A stretch of DNA of 64,000 nt from Xanthomonas sp. 10-10. Its GTDB lineage: Bacteria; Pseudomonadota; Gammaproteobacteria; Xanthomonadales; Xanthomonadaceae. The notes beneath the pieces are model-generated. The model saw only the letters and a list, made by a program, of their open reading frames with translations. It searched no databases and was not told where the DNA came from. The DNA lies in NCBI RefSeq assembly GCF_040182365.1, contig NZ_CP144460.1:868001-932000 (forward strand), written 5' to 3'. Shown here piece by piece: positions 46,622 through 55,850 of this stretch; the stretch's first letter is position 1; the number at the start of each line of letters is the position of its first letter. The translations under genes were made by a program, and so were the position numbers.

Positions 46622-47077
46622 TCAGTCCTCGCCGATATCCTCGTTCCACACGTCCGGATTGGCCGCGATATAGCCGCCCAGCAGGTCGATGCAGTCCTGG
46701 CTTTGCAGGTCGATGACGTTGACGCCGTGTTCGCGCAGCCAGGCGATGCCGCCCTGGAAAGTGACCGACTCGCCCACCACCACGGTGCCGATGTTGAACT
46801 GGCGCACCAGTCCGCTGCAGTACCAGCACGGCGCCAGCGTGGTGACCATGATGGTGTCCTTGTAACGGCGCTGACGGCCAGCCTTGCGGAAGGCATCGGT
46901 TTCGCCATGCACGGACGGGTCGTTCTCCTGCACGCGGCGGTTGTGGCCGCAGCCGAGCAGGCGCCCGTCGTTGTGATACAGCGCAGCACCGATCGGGATG
47001 CCGCCTTCGGCCAGGCCCTGGCGGGCTTCGGCAATGGCGGTGTCGAGCAATGCGCGGTAGTCGGGGGTGGTGATCAT
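46622..47077 (-). CDS. nucleoside/cytosine deaminase family protein
   Basis: 151 residues. Zinc-dependent cytidine-deaminase-like fold of the cytosine/guanine deaminase type. His and catalytic Glu are in SVHGETDA, and the Cys pair is in APCWYCSG, giving H-x-E and PCxxC. The C-terminal part (GGIAWLREHGVNVIDLQSQD) resembles fungal-type cytosine deaminase, so free cytosine or a similar base is a likely substrate. Start ATG 47077 overlaps the stop of the acetyltransferase gene by 4 bp, so the two are probably translated together. Confidence 0.88.
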   Translation of the reverse strand: MITTPDYRALLDTAIAEARQGLAEGGIPIGAALYHNDGRLLGCGHNRRVQENDPSVHGETDAFRKAGRQRRYKDTIMVTTLAPCWYCSGLVRQFNIGTVVVGESVTFQGGIAWLREHGVNVIDLQSQDCIDLLGGYIAANPDVWNEDIGED

Positions 47078-47574
47078 GTGGACTCCATCGTGGCCGCGCC
47101 GGCAGGGCGCAGCATGTCGAGATGTGGGATGCCGTCTTCCAGATACGGCGCGGACGACGGCGCAAATCCATGCGCCGCGTAGAACGATTGCAGATGCGCC
47201 TGTGCACCCAGCTGGATCGCGCTGCCCGGCCAGTGCGTATGCACCAGGCCGATGCCCTCGCGCAACAAGGCGTGCGCCAAGCCGGTGCCGCGAGACGCGG
47301 CCGCAACGACCACGCGGCCGATGCTGGGTTCGGCGTAACTCAGTCCCGGCGGCAGCACGCGCAGGTAGGCCGCCAGCGCGCTTGTGTGGGTGGTACCCAG
47401 CACATGCAGCACGCCGGGATCGGTATCCTTGCCATCCAGTTCCGGGTAGGCGCATTGCTGCTCCACCACGAACACGTCCGTGCGCAGGCGCAGTAGCGCG
47501 TACAACTGCAGTGTGCTCAGCTGGGTAAAGCGCAGCTGCTGCCAGTGCAGGGGAGGCGTGGATGTGGAAGGCAT
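47074..47574 (-). CDS. GNAT family N-acetyltransferase, ElaA type
   Basis: 166 residues. ElaA-family phrases: LYALLRLRTDVFVVEQQCAYPELDGKD near the N-terminus, then the acetyl-CoA pyrophosphate loop region IGRVVVAAASRGTGLAHALL and QAHLQSFYAAHGF. Substrate unknown. First gene of a two-gene unit with the deaminase, sharing ATGA. Confidence 0.88.
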   Translation of the reverse strand: MPSTSTPPLHWQQLRFTQLSTLQLYALLRLRTDVFVVEQQCAYPELDGKDTDPGVLHVLGTTHTSALAAYLRVLPPGLSYAEPSIGRVVVAAASRGTGLAHALLREGIGLVHTHWPGSAIQLGAQAHLQSFYAAHGFAPSSAPYLEDGIPHLDMLRPAGAATMEST

Positions 47575-47881
47575 CGGCGCATGATAACGGCATCGCTTGC
47601 GGGCGGCAGGCCGGCAGGCGCGCCACGAGCGGCACGAGCGCGCAGGACGATGAGACCGTCGGTGCTGAGGCGGACAGTGCCATTGCCGATGGTGTCCACG
47701 TGCGCCGGACGGGGCGCCGGGAGCGCCTAAAACGTAGCCTGCAGTGGTCCGCTAGATGGGGGCGACGCACTCGTCACCGCAGCGAATGAGTGGCCCACGC
47801 CACCCGAGCACAGGCCGCGCCCGCTGTGAGGTTGCCGATGCGTTTCGCTGGCCGCCCCTGCGTGCATGGCGTCGGCAGCGT
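47575..47881. other. 307-bp intergenic region
   Basis: Between the end of the emrA-like gene and the start of the acetyltransferase gene, both on the minus strand. It should hold the acetyltransferase promoter. No repeat or ORF recognised. Confidence 0.45.
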
Positions 47882-48970
47882 TCAATCGGCCTTGCTGTCT
47901 GTATCGACCGCCACCACCACCGACATGCCCGGGCGCAGGCGCGGCGCCAGCGGCTGGTCGGGGTCGACGCTGATGCGCAGCGGAATACGCTGGGCGATCT
48001 TGACGAAGTTGCCGGTGGCGTTGTCGGCCGGCAGCACGCTGAATTCGGAGCCGGCGGCCGGAGAGATTTCCTGCACGTGGCCTTGCAGGCGTGCGTTGTC
48101 CAGGGCATCGACGGTAAAGCTGGCGCGTTGGCCGATACGGATCTTCGCCATCTGGGTCTCCTTGAAATTGGCCACGATCCACAGCGTGTCCGGCACCAGC
48201 GACATCAACTGCGTGCCGTTGGTGACGTAGGCGCCCTGACGTACGCCGAGCTGGCCGAGCTGGCCATCGCGCGGGGCCAGGATGCGCGTGTTGTCCAGGT
48301 TGATCTGCGCCAGTTGCACGGCCGCTTGCGCATTGGCCACTGCCGCTTCGAGCGCTGCGCGATTGACGGTGACGCTACGTGCGTTTTCTTCCGCGGCCTG
48401 CACTGCCGCACGCGCCTGCGCTACGCCGGCGGTGGCCTGGGCGCGCGCGGCAAAGGCGGTGTCGCGGTCCTGTTCGGACACCAGTTTCTGGTCGGCCAGC
48501 TGTTGCGCACGCGCATAGGCCGAGCGCGTGCGATCGCTCAGCGCCCGATTGCTGCTCAGCGCTGCGCGTTGCTCGGCGATGGTCGCTTCCGCGCTATGGC
48601 GTTGCTGCTCCCAGTTGGCGAGATTGGCTTGCGCCGTCTGCACTTGCGCCTTGGCCTGTTCGAGCTGCTGGGCGTAAATGCGGTTGTCGATGGTGGCCAG
48701 CAGCTGGCCACGTTTGACATGCGCAAAATCCTGCACGGTGACCTGCGTGACATAGCCGCTGACCTGCGGCGCAATGACGGTGATCTGGCCATGCACCATG
48801 GCATTTTCGGTGCGCTCGATCGCGCTGACGAACGGTGGCAGCCGCCATGCGTACAGCACCAGCGCCACCCCGATCAGGGCAAGCCCGCCAAACCCAATCG
48901 CGCCGGCGATGCGGCGACGGCGGCGACGGGCGCGATCGGAGTCGGCAGTGGGGTCGGCAGTTGTATTCAT
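47882..48970 (-). CDS. emrA: membrane fusion (HlyD/EmrA family) efflux adaptor
   Basis: 362 residues. Arg-rich cytoplasmic start, one TM segment (about 22-42, IAGAIGFGGLALIGVALVLY). Then a lipoyl-like half motif (GQITVIAPQVSGYVTQVTVQDFAHVKRGQLLATID), a long alpha hairpin (about 95-200), the second lipoyl half (NTRILAPRDGQLGQLGVRQG) and a beta-barrel domain. It links the inner-membrane pump to an outer-membrane channel; no TolC-like gene is nearby. Its start overlaps the pump gene stop by 4 bp (ATGA). Confidence 0.9.
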   Translation of the reverse strand: MNTTADPTADSDRARRRRRRIAGAIGFGGLALIGVALVLYAWRLPPFVSAIERTENAMVHGQITVIAPQVSGYVTQVTVQDFAHVKRGQLLATIDNRIYAQQLEQAKAQVQTAQANLANWEQQRHSAEATIAEQRAALSSNRALSDRTRSAYARAQQLADQKLVSEQDRDTAFAARAQATAGVAQARAAVQAAEENARSVTVNRAALEAAVANAQAAVQLAQINLDNTRILAPRDGQLGQLGVRQGAYVTNGTQLMSLVPDTLWIVANFKETQMAKIRIGQRASFTVDALDNARLQGHVQEISPAAGSEFSVLPADNATGNFVKIAQRIPLRISVDPDQPLAPRLRPGMSVVVAVDTDSKAD

Positions 48971-50616
48971 GGGCGCGCAGTGGAAGCGGAAGGGGAGGGT
49001 GACACGGGAGGCCGCAGATAGCGTCGCCACACCAGCACGGACAGGATCCACACCCCCGTGGCAATGGCGATACAGCCGATCAGCAGAAACACATCGTTAT
49101 AGGCCAGCACATTGGCCTCGCGCGTTGCCACGTTGCCGAGCGCACGCACCCCCTGCGCCTGGCGCAGCGTCGGGTCGCCGATGGTGCGGCCATACAGGCT
49201 CGCATACGCCTGCACGCGCGCGGCCACCTGCGGGTCGGTCAACACCAGATGCTCGACCAACTGGCTGGAATGGTATTTCTCGCGGAGGATCTGCACGCTA
49301 CCGAGCAGGGCGCTGCCGAGCAGCCCGCCCATGTTCTGCGCCATGCCGAACAACACGATGAAGCTGATCAGATTGCCGGGCTGGGCGATCACCCGGCCCA
49401 GCCCGGCCACCATCGCCGGGCCGATGAAGAAGGTGCTGCCGAAGGCCAGCAGGAACTGGCTGACGTACATCTGCTCGGGGCGGGTGAGGCTGGTGGCATC
49501 GGCATCCATGAAACAGCCGACACAGATCGCCGCCACCGCAATGATCAGGTGCTCGGCCACGCGCGCAGGGTTGATCAGCCATGCGCTTGCGGCAACCCCG
49601 ACCACCGCGCCCAGCAGCATCAGCGCGAACAGGGTCTGCAGCTGATCGTTGGCCAGGCCCAGGGTCTGGAAGAAGCCGATCGCGCCAGTGCTCTGCTCGG
49701 ACAGCACCAGCCGGATCAGCAGGATCGCCAGGCCCAGCCGCAGCATGTCGCCGCTGGCCAGCCAGCGGGTATTGATCATCGGATTGCGGCGGTTGTGTTC
49801 GATCCAGGCGGCCATGCACAGCAGCACGATGGAGGTCGCCAGCACCACGCCCAGCCACGGCGTGCTGGTCCACCACAGCAGTCGCCCCAGCGACAGCACC
49901 GCGGCCAACCCGGCCGCGCCGGCCGCAAACAGGGGGAACGTGACGAAATCCAGCGGCTCGAACACCCGGTAGCGGTCGCTGGGTGGCAGCTTGAGTGCCA
50001 GTACGCAGGCCAGCGCGAAGATCGCCAGCCCGAACTCGAACAGGTACAGGCCCTGCCACTGCCCGAATTCCAGCAGGTCGGTGGAGAACACCCGCGCCAG
50101 CGGCAACGCCAACTGGGTCACACCCAGGCCCAGCACCACCGCCTTGAGCCGGTACTTGCCGGGAAATGCCTGGATCACGTAGTACAGCCCCAGCGAGCTG
50201 AGCGCCGCGCCGACCAACCCGTGCGCCGCGCGCACGGTGATCGCCGAACTCAGGCTATGCACGAACAGGTGCGCCAGCGCGATGGCCGCATACAAGGCCA
50301 GGAAGATCTCGGTGAAGCGGCGCAGCCCGAACTGCTGGCGAAACTTCACCAGCAACAGGTTGGCCGACATATTGGTCATCACGTAGGCCGCCGGCAGCCA
50401 GGCCATTTCGGTGGCGTAGGCGCCCAGGCTGCCTTGCAGATACGGCAGGTTGGCGGTGACCAATGCGTTGCTCAGCCCGCCGGTCAGCGCCACCACCAGG
50501 CCCACCAGGCCGTACTGAATGCGGCGCCGGGTCGGGTGCAGCGGCGTGGATGCCGACCCCGGCAGGGTGGGCTTTTCGTGGGGCTGCCAGTCGCGTGGGG
50601 CGTACTTGTCGGGCAC
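48967..50616 (-). CDS. emrB: MFS drug-efflux pump, DHA2 (EmrB/QacA-like) family
   Basis: 549 residues from a GTG start, about 14 TM segments. The partner adaptor gene directly downstream (4-bp overlap) marks it as the inner-membrane pump of an EmrAB-type tripartite exporter. It is a divergent member: the MFS motif A region reads [14 protein letters not shown] and the DHA2 motif C is not obvious, so the substrate range may differ from EmrB. The cytoplasmic N-terminal 30 residues are charged. Confidence 0.82.
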   Translation of the reverse strand: MPDKYAPRDWQPHEKPTLPGSASTPLHPTRRRIQYGLVGLVVALTGGLSNALVTANLPYLQGSLGAYATEMAWLPAAYVMTNMSANLLLVKFRQQFGLRRFTEIFLALYAAIALAHLFVHSLSSAITVRAAHGLVGAALSSLGLYYVIQAFPGKYRLKAVVLGLGVTQLALPLARVFSTDLLEFGQWQGLYLFEFGLAIFALACVLALKLPPSDRYRVFEPLDFVTFPLFAAGAAGLAAVLSLGRLLWWTSTPWLGVVLATSIVLLCMAAWIEHNRRNPMINTRWLASGDMLRLGLAILLIRLVLSEQSTGAIGFFQTLGLANDQLQTLFALMLLGAVVGVAASAWLINPARVAEHLIIAVAAICVGCFMDADATSLTRPEQMYVSQFLLAFGSTFFIGPAMVAGLGRVIAQPGNLISFIVLFGMAQNMGGLLGSALLGSVQILREKYHSSQLVEHLVLTDPQVAARVQAYASLYGRTIGDPTLRQAQGVRALGNVATREANVLAYNDVFLLIGCIAIATGVWILSVLVWRRYLRPPVSPSPSASTARP

Positions 50617-50691
50617 GCAAGGCTCGCAGGGCCGGTTGCGGAAGAGTTCGCGATTGTGGTCCGGTTGCGGTCATGGTGGCGTCAGCAGTGC

Positions 50692-50697
50692 GATAAT
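50692..50697 (+). promoter_or_regulatory. -10-like box, possible leaderless ubiE promoter
   Basis: gataat (with TG two positions before it) ends 6 nt before the ubiE ATG; no Shine-Dalgarno. Confidence 0.45.
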
Positions 50698-50703
50698 CCG
50701 GGC

Positions 50704-51465
50704 ATGAGCGAATCCCCCTATACCTCCGGTACCACCCATTTCGGCTTTCGCGATGTCGCTGCCAAGGACAAGCAGAAGCTGGTCGGCGAAGTGTTCACCT
50801 CGGTCGCGCGCAACTACGACCTGATGAACGATCTGATGAGCCTGGGCGTCCATCGCGCATGGAAACGCTACTTCGTGGCGACCGCGCAGGTGAAGCCGGG
50901 CGACCGCGTGCTGGATCTGGCCGGCGGCACCGGCGACATCGCCGTGCTGCTCAAGGAGCGCGTGGGCGACGAGGGTGCCGTGGTGCTGGGCGACATCAAC
51001 GCAGGCATGTTGTCGGTGGGTCGCGACCGGCTGACCAATCGCGGCCTGGTGGCCGGCTTCGACTACGTGCAATGCAATGCCGAGGCGCTGCCGTTTCCGG
51101 ATCAGAGCTTCGATCTGGTGACCATCTCCTTCGGCCTGCGCAATGTCACCGACAAGGACGCCGCACTGCGCGAGATGTATCGCGTGTTGAAGGTGGGCGG
51201 CCAGGCGCGCGTGCTGGAGTTCTCCGAAGTCACCGCCGAGTGGTTCAAGCCGATCTACGACTTCCACTCGTTCAAGATCCTGCCCAAGCTGGGCCAGTTG
51301 TTCGCGCGCGATGCCGACAGCTACCAGTACCTGGCCGAAAGCATCCGCAAGCATCCGCCGCAGGATTCGCTCAAGGGCATGATGGGCGAGGCCGGATTTG
51401 CGCGCTGCCACTACAAGAATCTGACCGGCGGCATCGTGGCAATCCACTCCGGCTACAAGATCTGA
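50704..51465 (+). CDS. ubiE: ubiquinone/menaquinone methyltransferase
   Basis: 253 residues. C-methyltransferase that uses S-adenosylmethionine in ubiquinone synthesis. Class I motifs: [22 protein letters not shown], motif [41 protein letters not shown], and C-terminal [15 protein letters not shown]. It diverges from the emrB gene, with 87 bp between. Its ATG directly follows a -10-like box. Confidence 0.96.
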   Translation: MSESPYTSGTTHFGFRDVAAKDKQKLVGEVFTSVARNYDLMNDLMSLGVHRAWKRYFVATAQVKPGDRVLDLAGGTGDIAVLLKERVGDEGAVVLGDINAGMLSVGRDRLTNRGLVAGFDYVQCNAEALPFPDQSFDLVTISFGLRNVTDKDAALREMYRVLKVGGQARVLEFSEVTAEWFKPIYDFHSFKILPKLGQLFARDADSYQYLAESIRKHPPQDSLKGMMGEAGFARCHYKNLTGGIVAIHSGYKI

Positions 51466-51659
51466 ATCCGCCGCACGGTTGAGTGCCGACGCGGCGCGCG
51501 CATCACGCGCCGCGCCTGGTAGTGCGGTCGCCGCTTGTGTTCGCTTGAGGCGGCCTTGCGTCGCGCGCGGTCCGATGCGCCAACGAATTTCTGAGACTTT
51601 CGTCGCGTTGGCTCCACCATTGGTCGGCGACACTAGGCGCTCTTTTGCCGGAGAGTTGG

Positions 51660-52550
51660 ATGCGCTTATACGCCGGGCTCTCGCGCGTGTTTCCCCGTTC
51701 CTTCAGCGCCAAGTTGCTGGCGGTGACCTTCGTCGGGATCCACCTGCCGCTGCTGTTGTTGATCGCGTGGCTGGCATCGCAGAGCGAGCTGGAAGGGCGC
51801 ATGTTGTGGTCGGTGATCATCGTCGCCCTGCTGGCCACGCTGGCGGGGACGGCATTGACGCTCTCGGCGCTGTATCGCCTGCTGGCGCCGTTGCGTATCG
51901 CCGCCGACGCGCTGGACACGTATTACGCCGACCAACGCCTGCCCAGCCTGCCCGAGCATGGCGACGACGAATTGGGGCGCCTGTTGCGCGGCATCAACCG
52001 CAGCCTGCGCGGGATCGATGCCGGCATGCGCGATCTCAAGAAGCACGCCTTGTTCGATCCGTTGACCGAAGCGCTGAACCGGCGCGGCTGCGAACAGGCG
52101 ATGCGCGATTCGGTCGCCGCCTCTCAACGCGAAGGCTGGCCGTTCGTGTTGTTCGTGTTGGACATGGACAACCTCAAGCCGATCAACGACCGCTTCGGCC
52201 ACCTGGCGGGCGACCGCGTGCTGGTGCGGCTGGTGGAGTCGGCCTACGGCTGGCTGGGCGCGCAGGACTGGATCGGGCGCTGGGGCGGCGATGAATTCCT
52301 GATCGGCGTACATGCCAGCGAAGACGACGCCACGCTCAAGCTCAATCAATGGCTGTCGATGCTCGAACGCGAAGATGGCGAGGAGGCGCCGTTGCATGTG
52401 AGCGCCGGCAGCGCGGTGTGCGAGCGTGGCCTGGATGCCACCGAGCTGTATCGCCGTGCGGATGCTGCGATGTATCGCGCCAAGTTCTCCGGCGGCCGGC
52501 GCCTGGTGCGCGACGGGCACGACACGCCGCGCAGTCATCCGGTGGTCTAG
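51660..52550 (+). CDS. membrane diguanylate cyclase (HAMP-like region + GGDEF)
   Basis: 296 residues. Two TM segments (about 19-40 and 50-72) with almost no periplasmic loop. A HAMP-like linker follows (about 75-125, YRLLAPLRIAADALDTYYA), then a GGDEF domain: DPLTEALNRRG, LDMDNLKPINDRFGH, the intact RWGGDEFLIGV and the tail RRADAAMYRAKFSGGRR. Should be active and make c-di-GMP, perhaps sensing the membrane state because it lacks a periplasmic sensor. ggagagttgg lies directly before ATG 51660. Confidence 0.9.
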   Translation: MRLYAGLSRVFPRSFSAKLLAVTFVGIHLPLLLLIAWLASQSELEGRMLWSVIIVALLATLAGTALTLSALYRLLAPLRIAADALDTYYADQRLPSLPEHGDDELGRLLRGINRSLRGIDAGMRDLKKHALFDPLTEALNRRGCEQAMRDSVAASQREGWPFVLFVLDMDNLKPINDRFGHLAGDRVLVRLVESAYGWLGAQDWIGRWGGDEFLIGVHASEDDATLKLNQWLSMLEREDGEEAPLHVSAGSAVCERGLDATELYRRADAAMYRAKFSGGRRLVRDGHDTPRSHPVV

Positions 52551-52738
52551 GCGCGATCCGGAGATCACCTGGCGGCCGGGCCACAGGCCGGTGCGCGCGG
52601 CGCGCGGGCGGCATGCATCACTCCAGGCTGCGGCTGCTGCAGACGGTTCGCTCCGATGCACGCAGCGACATGGGCATGGTCTGACCGGCCGCCAGGCGCT
52701 CGCCTGGCGCCGTACGGGCAGGCGACGGCCCGGGGCGT

Positions 52739-52744
52739 TAAAAT
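52739..52744 (+). promoter_or_regulatory. -10-like box before the M1 aminopeptidase gene
   Basis: taaaat. It contains the first in-frame ATG (52743), which argues that translation starts at the next ATG, 52773. Confidence 0.4.
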
Positions 52745-52772
52745 GCCCAATTCCCTCGCTGCGGTGCCATCG

Positions 52773-54725
52773 ATGCGCTTCCCGTACCTGTCGCTGTCCC
52801 TGGCCGTGTCCATTGCGCTGGCCGGCTGTTCCAACGAATCCCCATCGCCGGCTGCCACTACCGCTGCGCCGGCCGCCACCGCCAAGGCTCCCGTGAAAGC
52901 AGACGCCCGCAACCACGACGAAAGCTCCTACGCCCAGCCGCAGCTGGTGGTGATCAAGGATCTGGCGCTGGACCTGAAGCTGGACTTCGACAGCAAGCAG
53001 ATCGGCGGTACCGCCACCTATACGCTGGAGTGGAAGGACAAGGCGGCCAAGCAACTGGTGCTGGATACGCGCGAGCTCAGCATCGCCCAGGTGCAGGCCG
53101 ACGACGGCAAGGGCGGCCTGGCGCCACTGCAGTTCGCGCTGGCGCCGGCCGACAAGACCTTCGGCAGCAAGCTCACCATCGAGACGCCGAACCAGCCGTC
53201 CAAGGTCGTGATCACCTATCACACCGCACCGACCGCCTCCGGCCTGCAGTGGCTGGAGCCGTCGATGACCGAAGGCAAGCAGCTGCCTTTCATGTTCAGC
53301 CAGTCGCAGGCGATCCACGCACGCAGCTGGGTGCCGTTGCAGGACACCCCGAGCGTGCGCTTCACTTACAGCGCGCATGTGACCTCGCGCCCGGACGTGA
53401 TGGTGCTGATGAGCGCCGACAACGACCCCAAGGCCGCGCGCGACGGCGATTACAGCTTCAAGATGCCCGAGCCGATTCCCTCCTATCTGCTGGCGATCGC
53501 CGCCGGCGATGTGGTGTTCAAGCCGATTTCCGCGCGCTCGGGCGTGTGGGCCGAGCCGGCGATGGCCGACAAGGCCGCCAAGGAATTCGAAGACACCGAA
53601 AAGATGATCGGTGCGGCCGAAAAACTGTATGGCCCGTATCGCTGGGGCCGTTACGACATGCTGATGCTGCCGCCGTCGTTCCCGTTCGGCGGCATGGAAA
53701 ACCCGCGCCTGACCTTCGCCACGCCCACCGTGATCGTCGGCGACAAGTCGCTGGTGTCGTTGGTCGCCCACGAACTGGCGCATAGCTGGTCCGGCAACCT
53801 GGTGACCAACGCCAGCTGGAAGGACATCTGGCTCAACGAAGGCTTCACCACCTACGTGCAGGGCCGCATCACCGAAGCCTTGTACGGCGTGGAAATGGCC
53901 GAGATGGAGCGCGAGATCGACCAGGGCGATCTGCTGGCCGAAGTAAAGGACATGGCGCCGGCCGACCAGGCGCTGGCGCTGCCGCCGCTGGCGCAGCGCG
54001 ACCCGGACGAAGCCTTGAGCCAGGTGGCCTACGTCAAGGGCGCGTGGTTCCTGCAGTTCTTGGAGCAGCGCTTCGGCCGTGATGTGTTCGACCCGTTCCT
54101 GCGCGGCTGGTTCGACGATCATGCGTTCCAGAGCGCCACCACCGACCAGTTCGTCGACTATCTGCAGAAGAACCTGCTGGCCAAGCATCCCAACACCGTG
54201 AGCGCGGCCGAAGTGGATGCCTGGTTGAAGCAGCCGGGCATCCCGGCCTTCGCTGCCAAGGCGCGCTCGCGCAGCTTCTCGATCGTGGACACGGCACGCA
54301 TCGCCTGGAGCGGTAGCGGCACCCTGCCGAGCAAGCAGGTCACCAGCGAGTGGAGCACGCAGGAGTGGGTGCATTTCCTCAGCGGCATGGGCGCCACCTT
54401 GAAGCCCGAGCAGCTCAAGCAGCTGGATGAGGCCTATCACTTCACCGGCACCCCGAACGGCGAGATCGCCATGCGCTGGTATCCGTTGGCGATCCGCAGC
54501 GGCTATATGGAGGCACGTCCTGCCGCCGGCGAGTTCATCGAACGCGTGGGCCGTCGCAAGCTGGTATTGCCGATCTACGCCGAACTGTTGAAAACCCCGG
54601 ACGGCATTGCATTCGCCGAACAGGCCTTCGAAAAAGCCAAGCCCAGCTATCACCCGATCACCACCGCCTCGGTGGCCGAGATGATCGCCAAGGCCAAGGC
54701 GGCACCGCAGCCGACGCAGCCGTAA
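52773..54725 (+). CDS. M1 family aminopeptidase, lipoprotein
   Basis: 650 residues. Signal peptide with lipobox (MRFPYLSLSLAVSIALAGC, Cys19), then an Ala/Pro linker. M1 zinc peptidase with the exopeptidase motif GGMENPRL and zinc ligands H333, H337 (HELAHSW) and E356 (WLNEGFTTY). The C-terminal helical domain is of leukotriene-A4-hydrolase type (AEVDAWLKQPGIP). It trims N-terminal residues of peptides at the membrane surface. ATG 52743 is in frame, but it sits inside a -10-like box and would give a poor signal peptide, so 52773 is preferred. Confidence 0.93.
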   Translation: MRFPYLSLSLAVSIALAGCSNESPSPAATTAAPAATAKAPVKADARNHDESSYAQPQLVVIKDLALDLKLDFDSKQIGGTATYTLEWKDKAAKQLVLDTRELSIAQVQADDGKGGLAPLQFALAPADKTFGSKLTIETPNQPSKVVITYHTAPTASGLQWLEPSMTEGKQLPFMFSQSQAIHARSWVPLQDTPSVRFTYSAHVTSRPDVMVLMSADNDPKAARDGDYSFKMPEPIPSYLLAIAAGDVVFKPISARSGVWAEPAMADKAAKEFEDTEKMIGAAEKLYGPYRWGRYDMLMLPPSFPFGGMENPRLTFATPTVIVGDKSLVSLVAHELAHSWSGNLVTNASWKDIWLNEGFTTYVQGRITEALYGVEMAEMEREIDQGDLLAEVKDMAPADQALALPPLAQRDPDEALSQVAYVKGAWFLQFLEQRFGRDVFDPFLRGWFDDHAFQSATTDQFVDYLQKNLLAKHPNTVSAAEVDAWLKQPGIPAFAAKARSRSFSIVDTARIAWSGSGTLPSKQVTSEWSTQEWVHFLSGMGATLKPEQLKQLDEAYHFTGTPNGEIAMRWYPLAIRSGYMEARPAAGEFIERVGRRKLVLPIYAELLKTPDGIAFAEQAFEKAKPSYHPITTASVAEMIAKAKAAPQPTQP

Positions 54726-54730
54726 TGGCA

Positions 54731-54754
54731 GGGAGGGCGTTGCGCCGCCCTCCC
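54731..54754 (+). terminator. hairpin terminator after the M1 aminopeptidase gene
   Basis: Perfect 9-bp stem gggagggcg / cgccctccc with a 6-nt loop, 5 bp after the stop codon. Confidence 0.7.
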
Positions 54755-54772
54755 GTCGCGGCAACACGCCGC

Positions 54773-55110
54773 CGTAGGAGCGCACCCGGGCGCGACGGGG
54801 CTTTCCCGGTGAGGCCCGATCGCGCCCAGGTGCGCTCCTGCGACGCGGGGTAGCTGATCGCGGGTGGTGCGGTAGGCCGGTATCGTTGCCGCTGCCGTCC
54901 ATGTCTTCCGGAACCGACGGTGCAGTCGCGCCGTGGTGCATCCCCGCCCGCCGCTTCCATCGCCGCACCGTGCCCTGCAACTACCGCCGTAGGAGCGCAC
55001 CCGGGCGCGATGGGGCATTCCCAGTGCAGCCCGTCGCGCTCGGGTGCGCTCCTACGATGCGCGGCTAGCTGATCGTGCCATGGGGCGTGCTGGTATCGTT
55101 GCCGCTGAAT
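54773..55110. repeat. 215-bp tandem duplication of palindrome plus promoter-side sequence
   Basis: Two copies of the cgtaggagcgcaccc palindrome (54773-54842 and 54988-55056). Each is followed by a related tail: tagctgatcgcgggtgg ... ggtatcgttgccgctg (54851-54896) and tagctgatcgtgcca ... ggtatcgttgccgctg (55066-55110). The second tail lies directly upstream of the lipoprotein gene at 55128. The upstream copy is therefore a spare version of that gene's 5' flank. Confidence 0.85.
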
Positions 55111-55127
55111 TTGCCCTGGAGTCGACG

Positions 55128-55847
55128 ATGAAGTATCTGCTGAGCGCGGCCTTGTGCGTCGCTGTAGTGAGCGGCTGTACCGATCGCGAGGCGCAACGTC
55201 AGGCGCAGGAAGCCGCACAGGCACAGGTCAAGGAAGGCCAGGCCAATGCACTCGCCAAGCAATACGACGAGGCGGTGAAAGCGCAGAACTGGGACATGGC
55301 GCGCGCGCATGGTGCCGCACTGCTGGAAGGCTACGCCGGCACCGCCGCCGCCACGCGCATCGAACCCGGGTATGCCGACATCAAGGCCAAGGGCGAACAG
55401 GCGCGCGAGCTGCGTCGCATGCAGGCGCTCTGGCAGTACTCGCAGGTGCCGGCAAAGGGCGGCACGCAGCGCTCGGCGATGATCGACGCCAAGCAGCCCG
55501 TGGATGTCGACGGCAGCGGACCCAAGCCGGTGAGCCTGGTATTTCGCGATCACCCGCAGTGGAAGCGCCACAGCTATCTCGTGCTCAAGGCCGGCGATTT
55601 CAACTGCTATGGCGGCTGCAAGGTGCAGGTCTCGGCCGATGGTGGCGCACCACGCGCGATGGCCGCGCACCGCCCCGATACCGATGAAGCGATCGCGATG
55701 TTCATCGACGACGACAAGGCGCTGTGGAAGCTGGTGCGCAACGCAAAGCGCATCAGCATCGCCTTCCCGGTCAAGGCCGGCGGCACGCGCACCGCAGAGT
55801 TCGACGTGGGCGGCCTGGATACCACCCAGATGCCGGGCTGGAAATAA
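55128..55847 (+). CDS. lipoprotein of unknown function
   Basis: 239 residues. MKYLLSAALCVAVVSGC gives a lipobox at Cys17. A charged coiled-coil region follows (about 20-60, REAQRQAQEAAQAQVKEGQA). The C-terminal domain is a beta-rich fold with paired Cys (FNCYGGCKVQVSADGG). I recognise no named family. GGAG lies 5 nt before ATG. It ends 3 bp before the phosphatase gene, so the two are likely cotranscribed. Confidence 0.8.
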   Translation: MKYLLSAALCVAVVSGCTDREAQRQAQEAAQAQVKEGQANALAKQYDEAVKAQNWDMARAHGAALLEGYAGTAAATRIEPGYADIKAKGEQARELRRMQALWQYSQVPAKGGTQRSAMIDAKQPVDVDGSGPKPVSLVFRDHPQWKRHSYLVLKAGDFNCYGGCKVQVSADGGAPRAMAAHRPDTDEAIAMFIDDDKALWKLVRNAKRISIAFPVKAGGTRTAEFDVGGLDTTQMPGWK

Positions 55848-55850
55848 TCC

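Noticed and set aside
52743..52772. ATG 52743 as start of the M1 aminopeptidase
   Set aside because: The codon lies inside a -10-like taaaat box and adds ten residues before an otherwise compact lipoprotein signal peptide.
51666..54980. 1104-codon minus-strand frame
   Set aside because: Covers the GGDEF gene and the M1 aminopeptidase gene in antisense; both real genes have full catalytic motifs.
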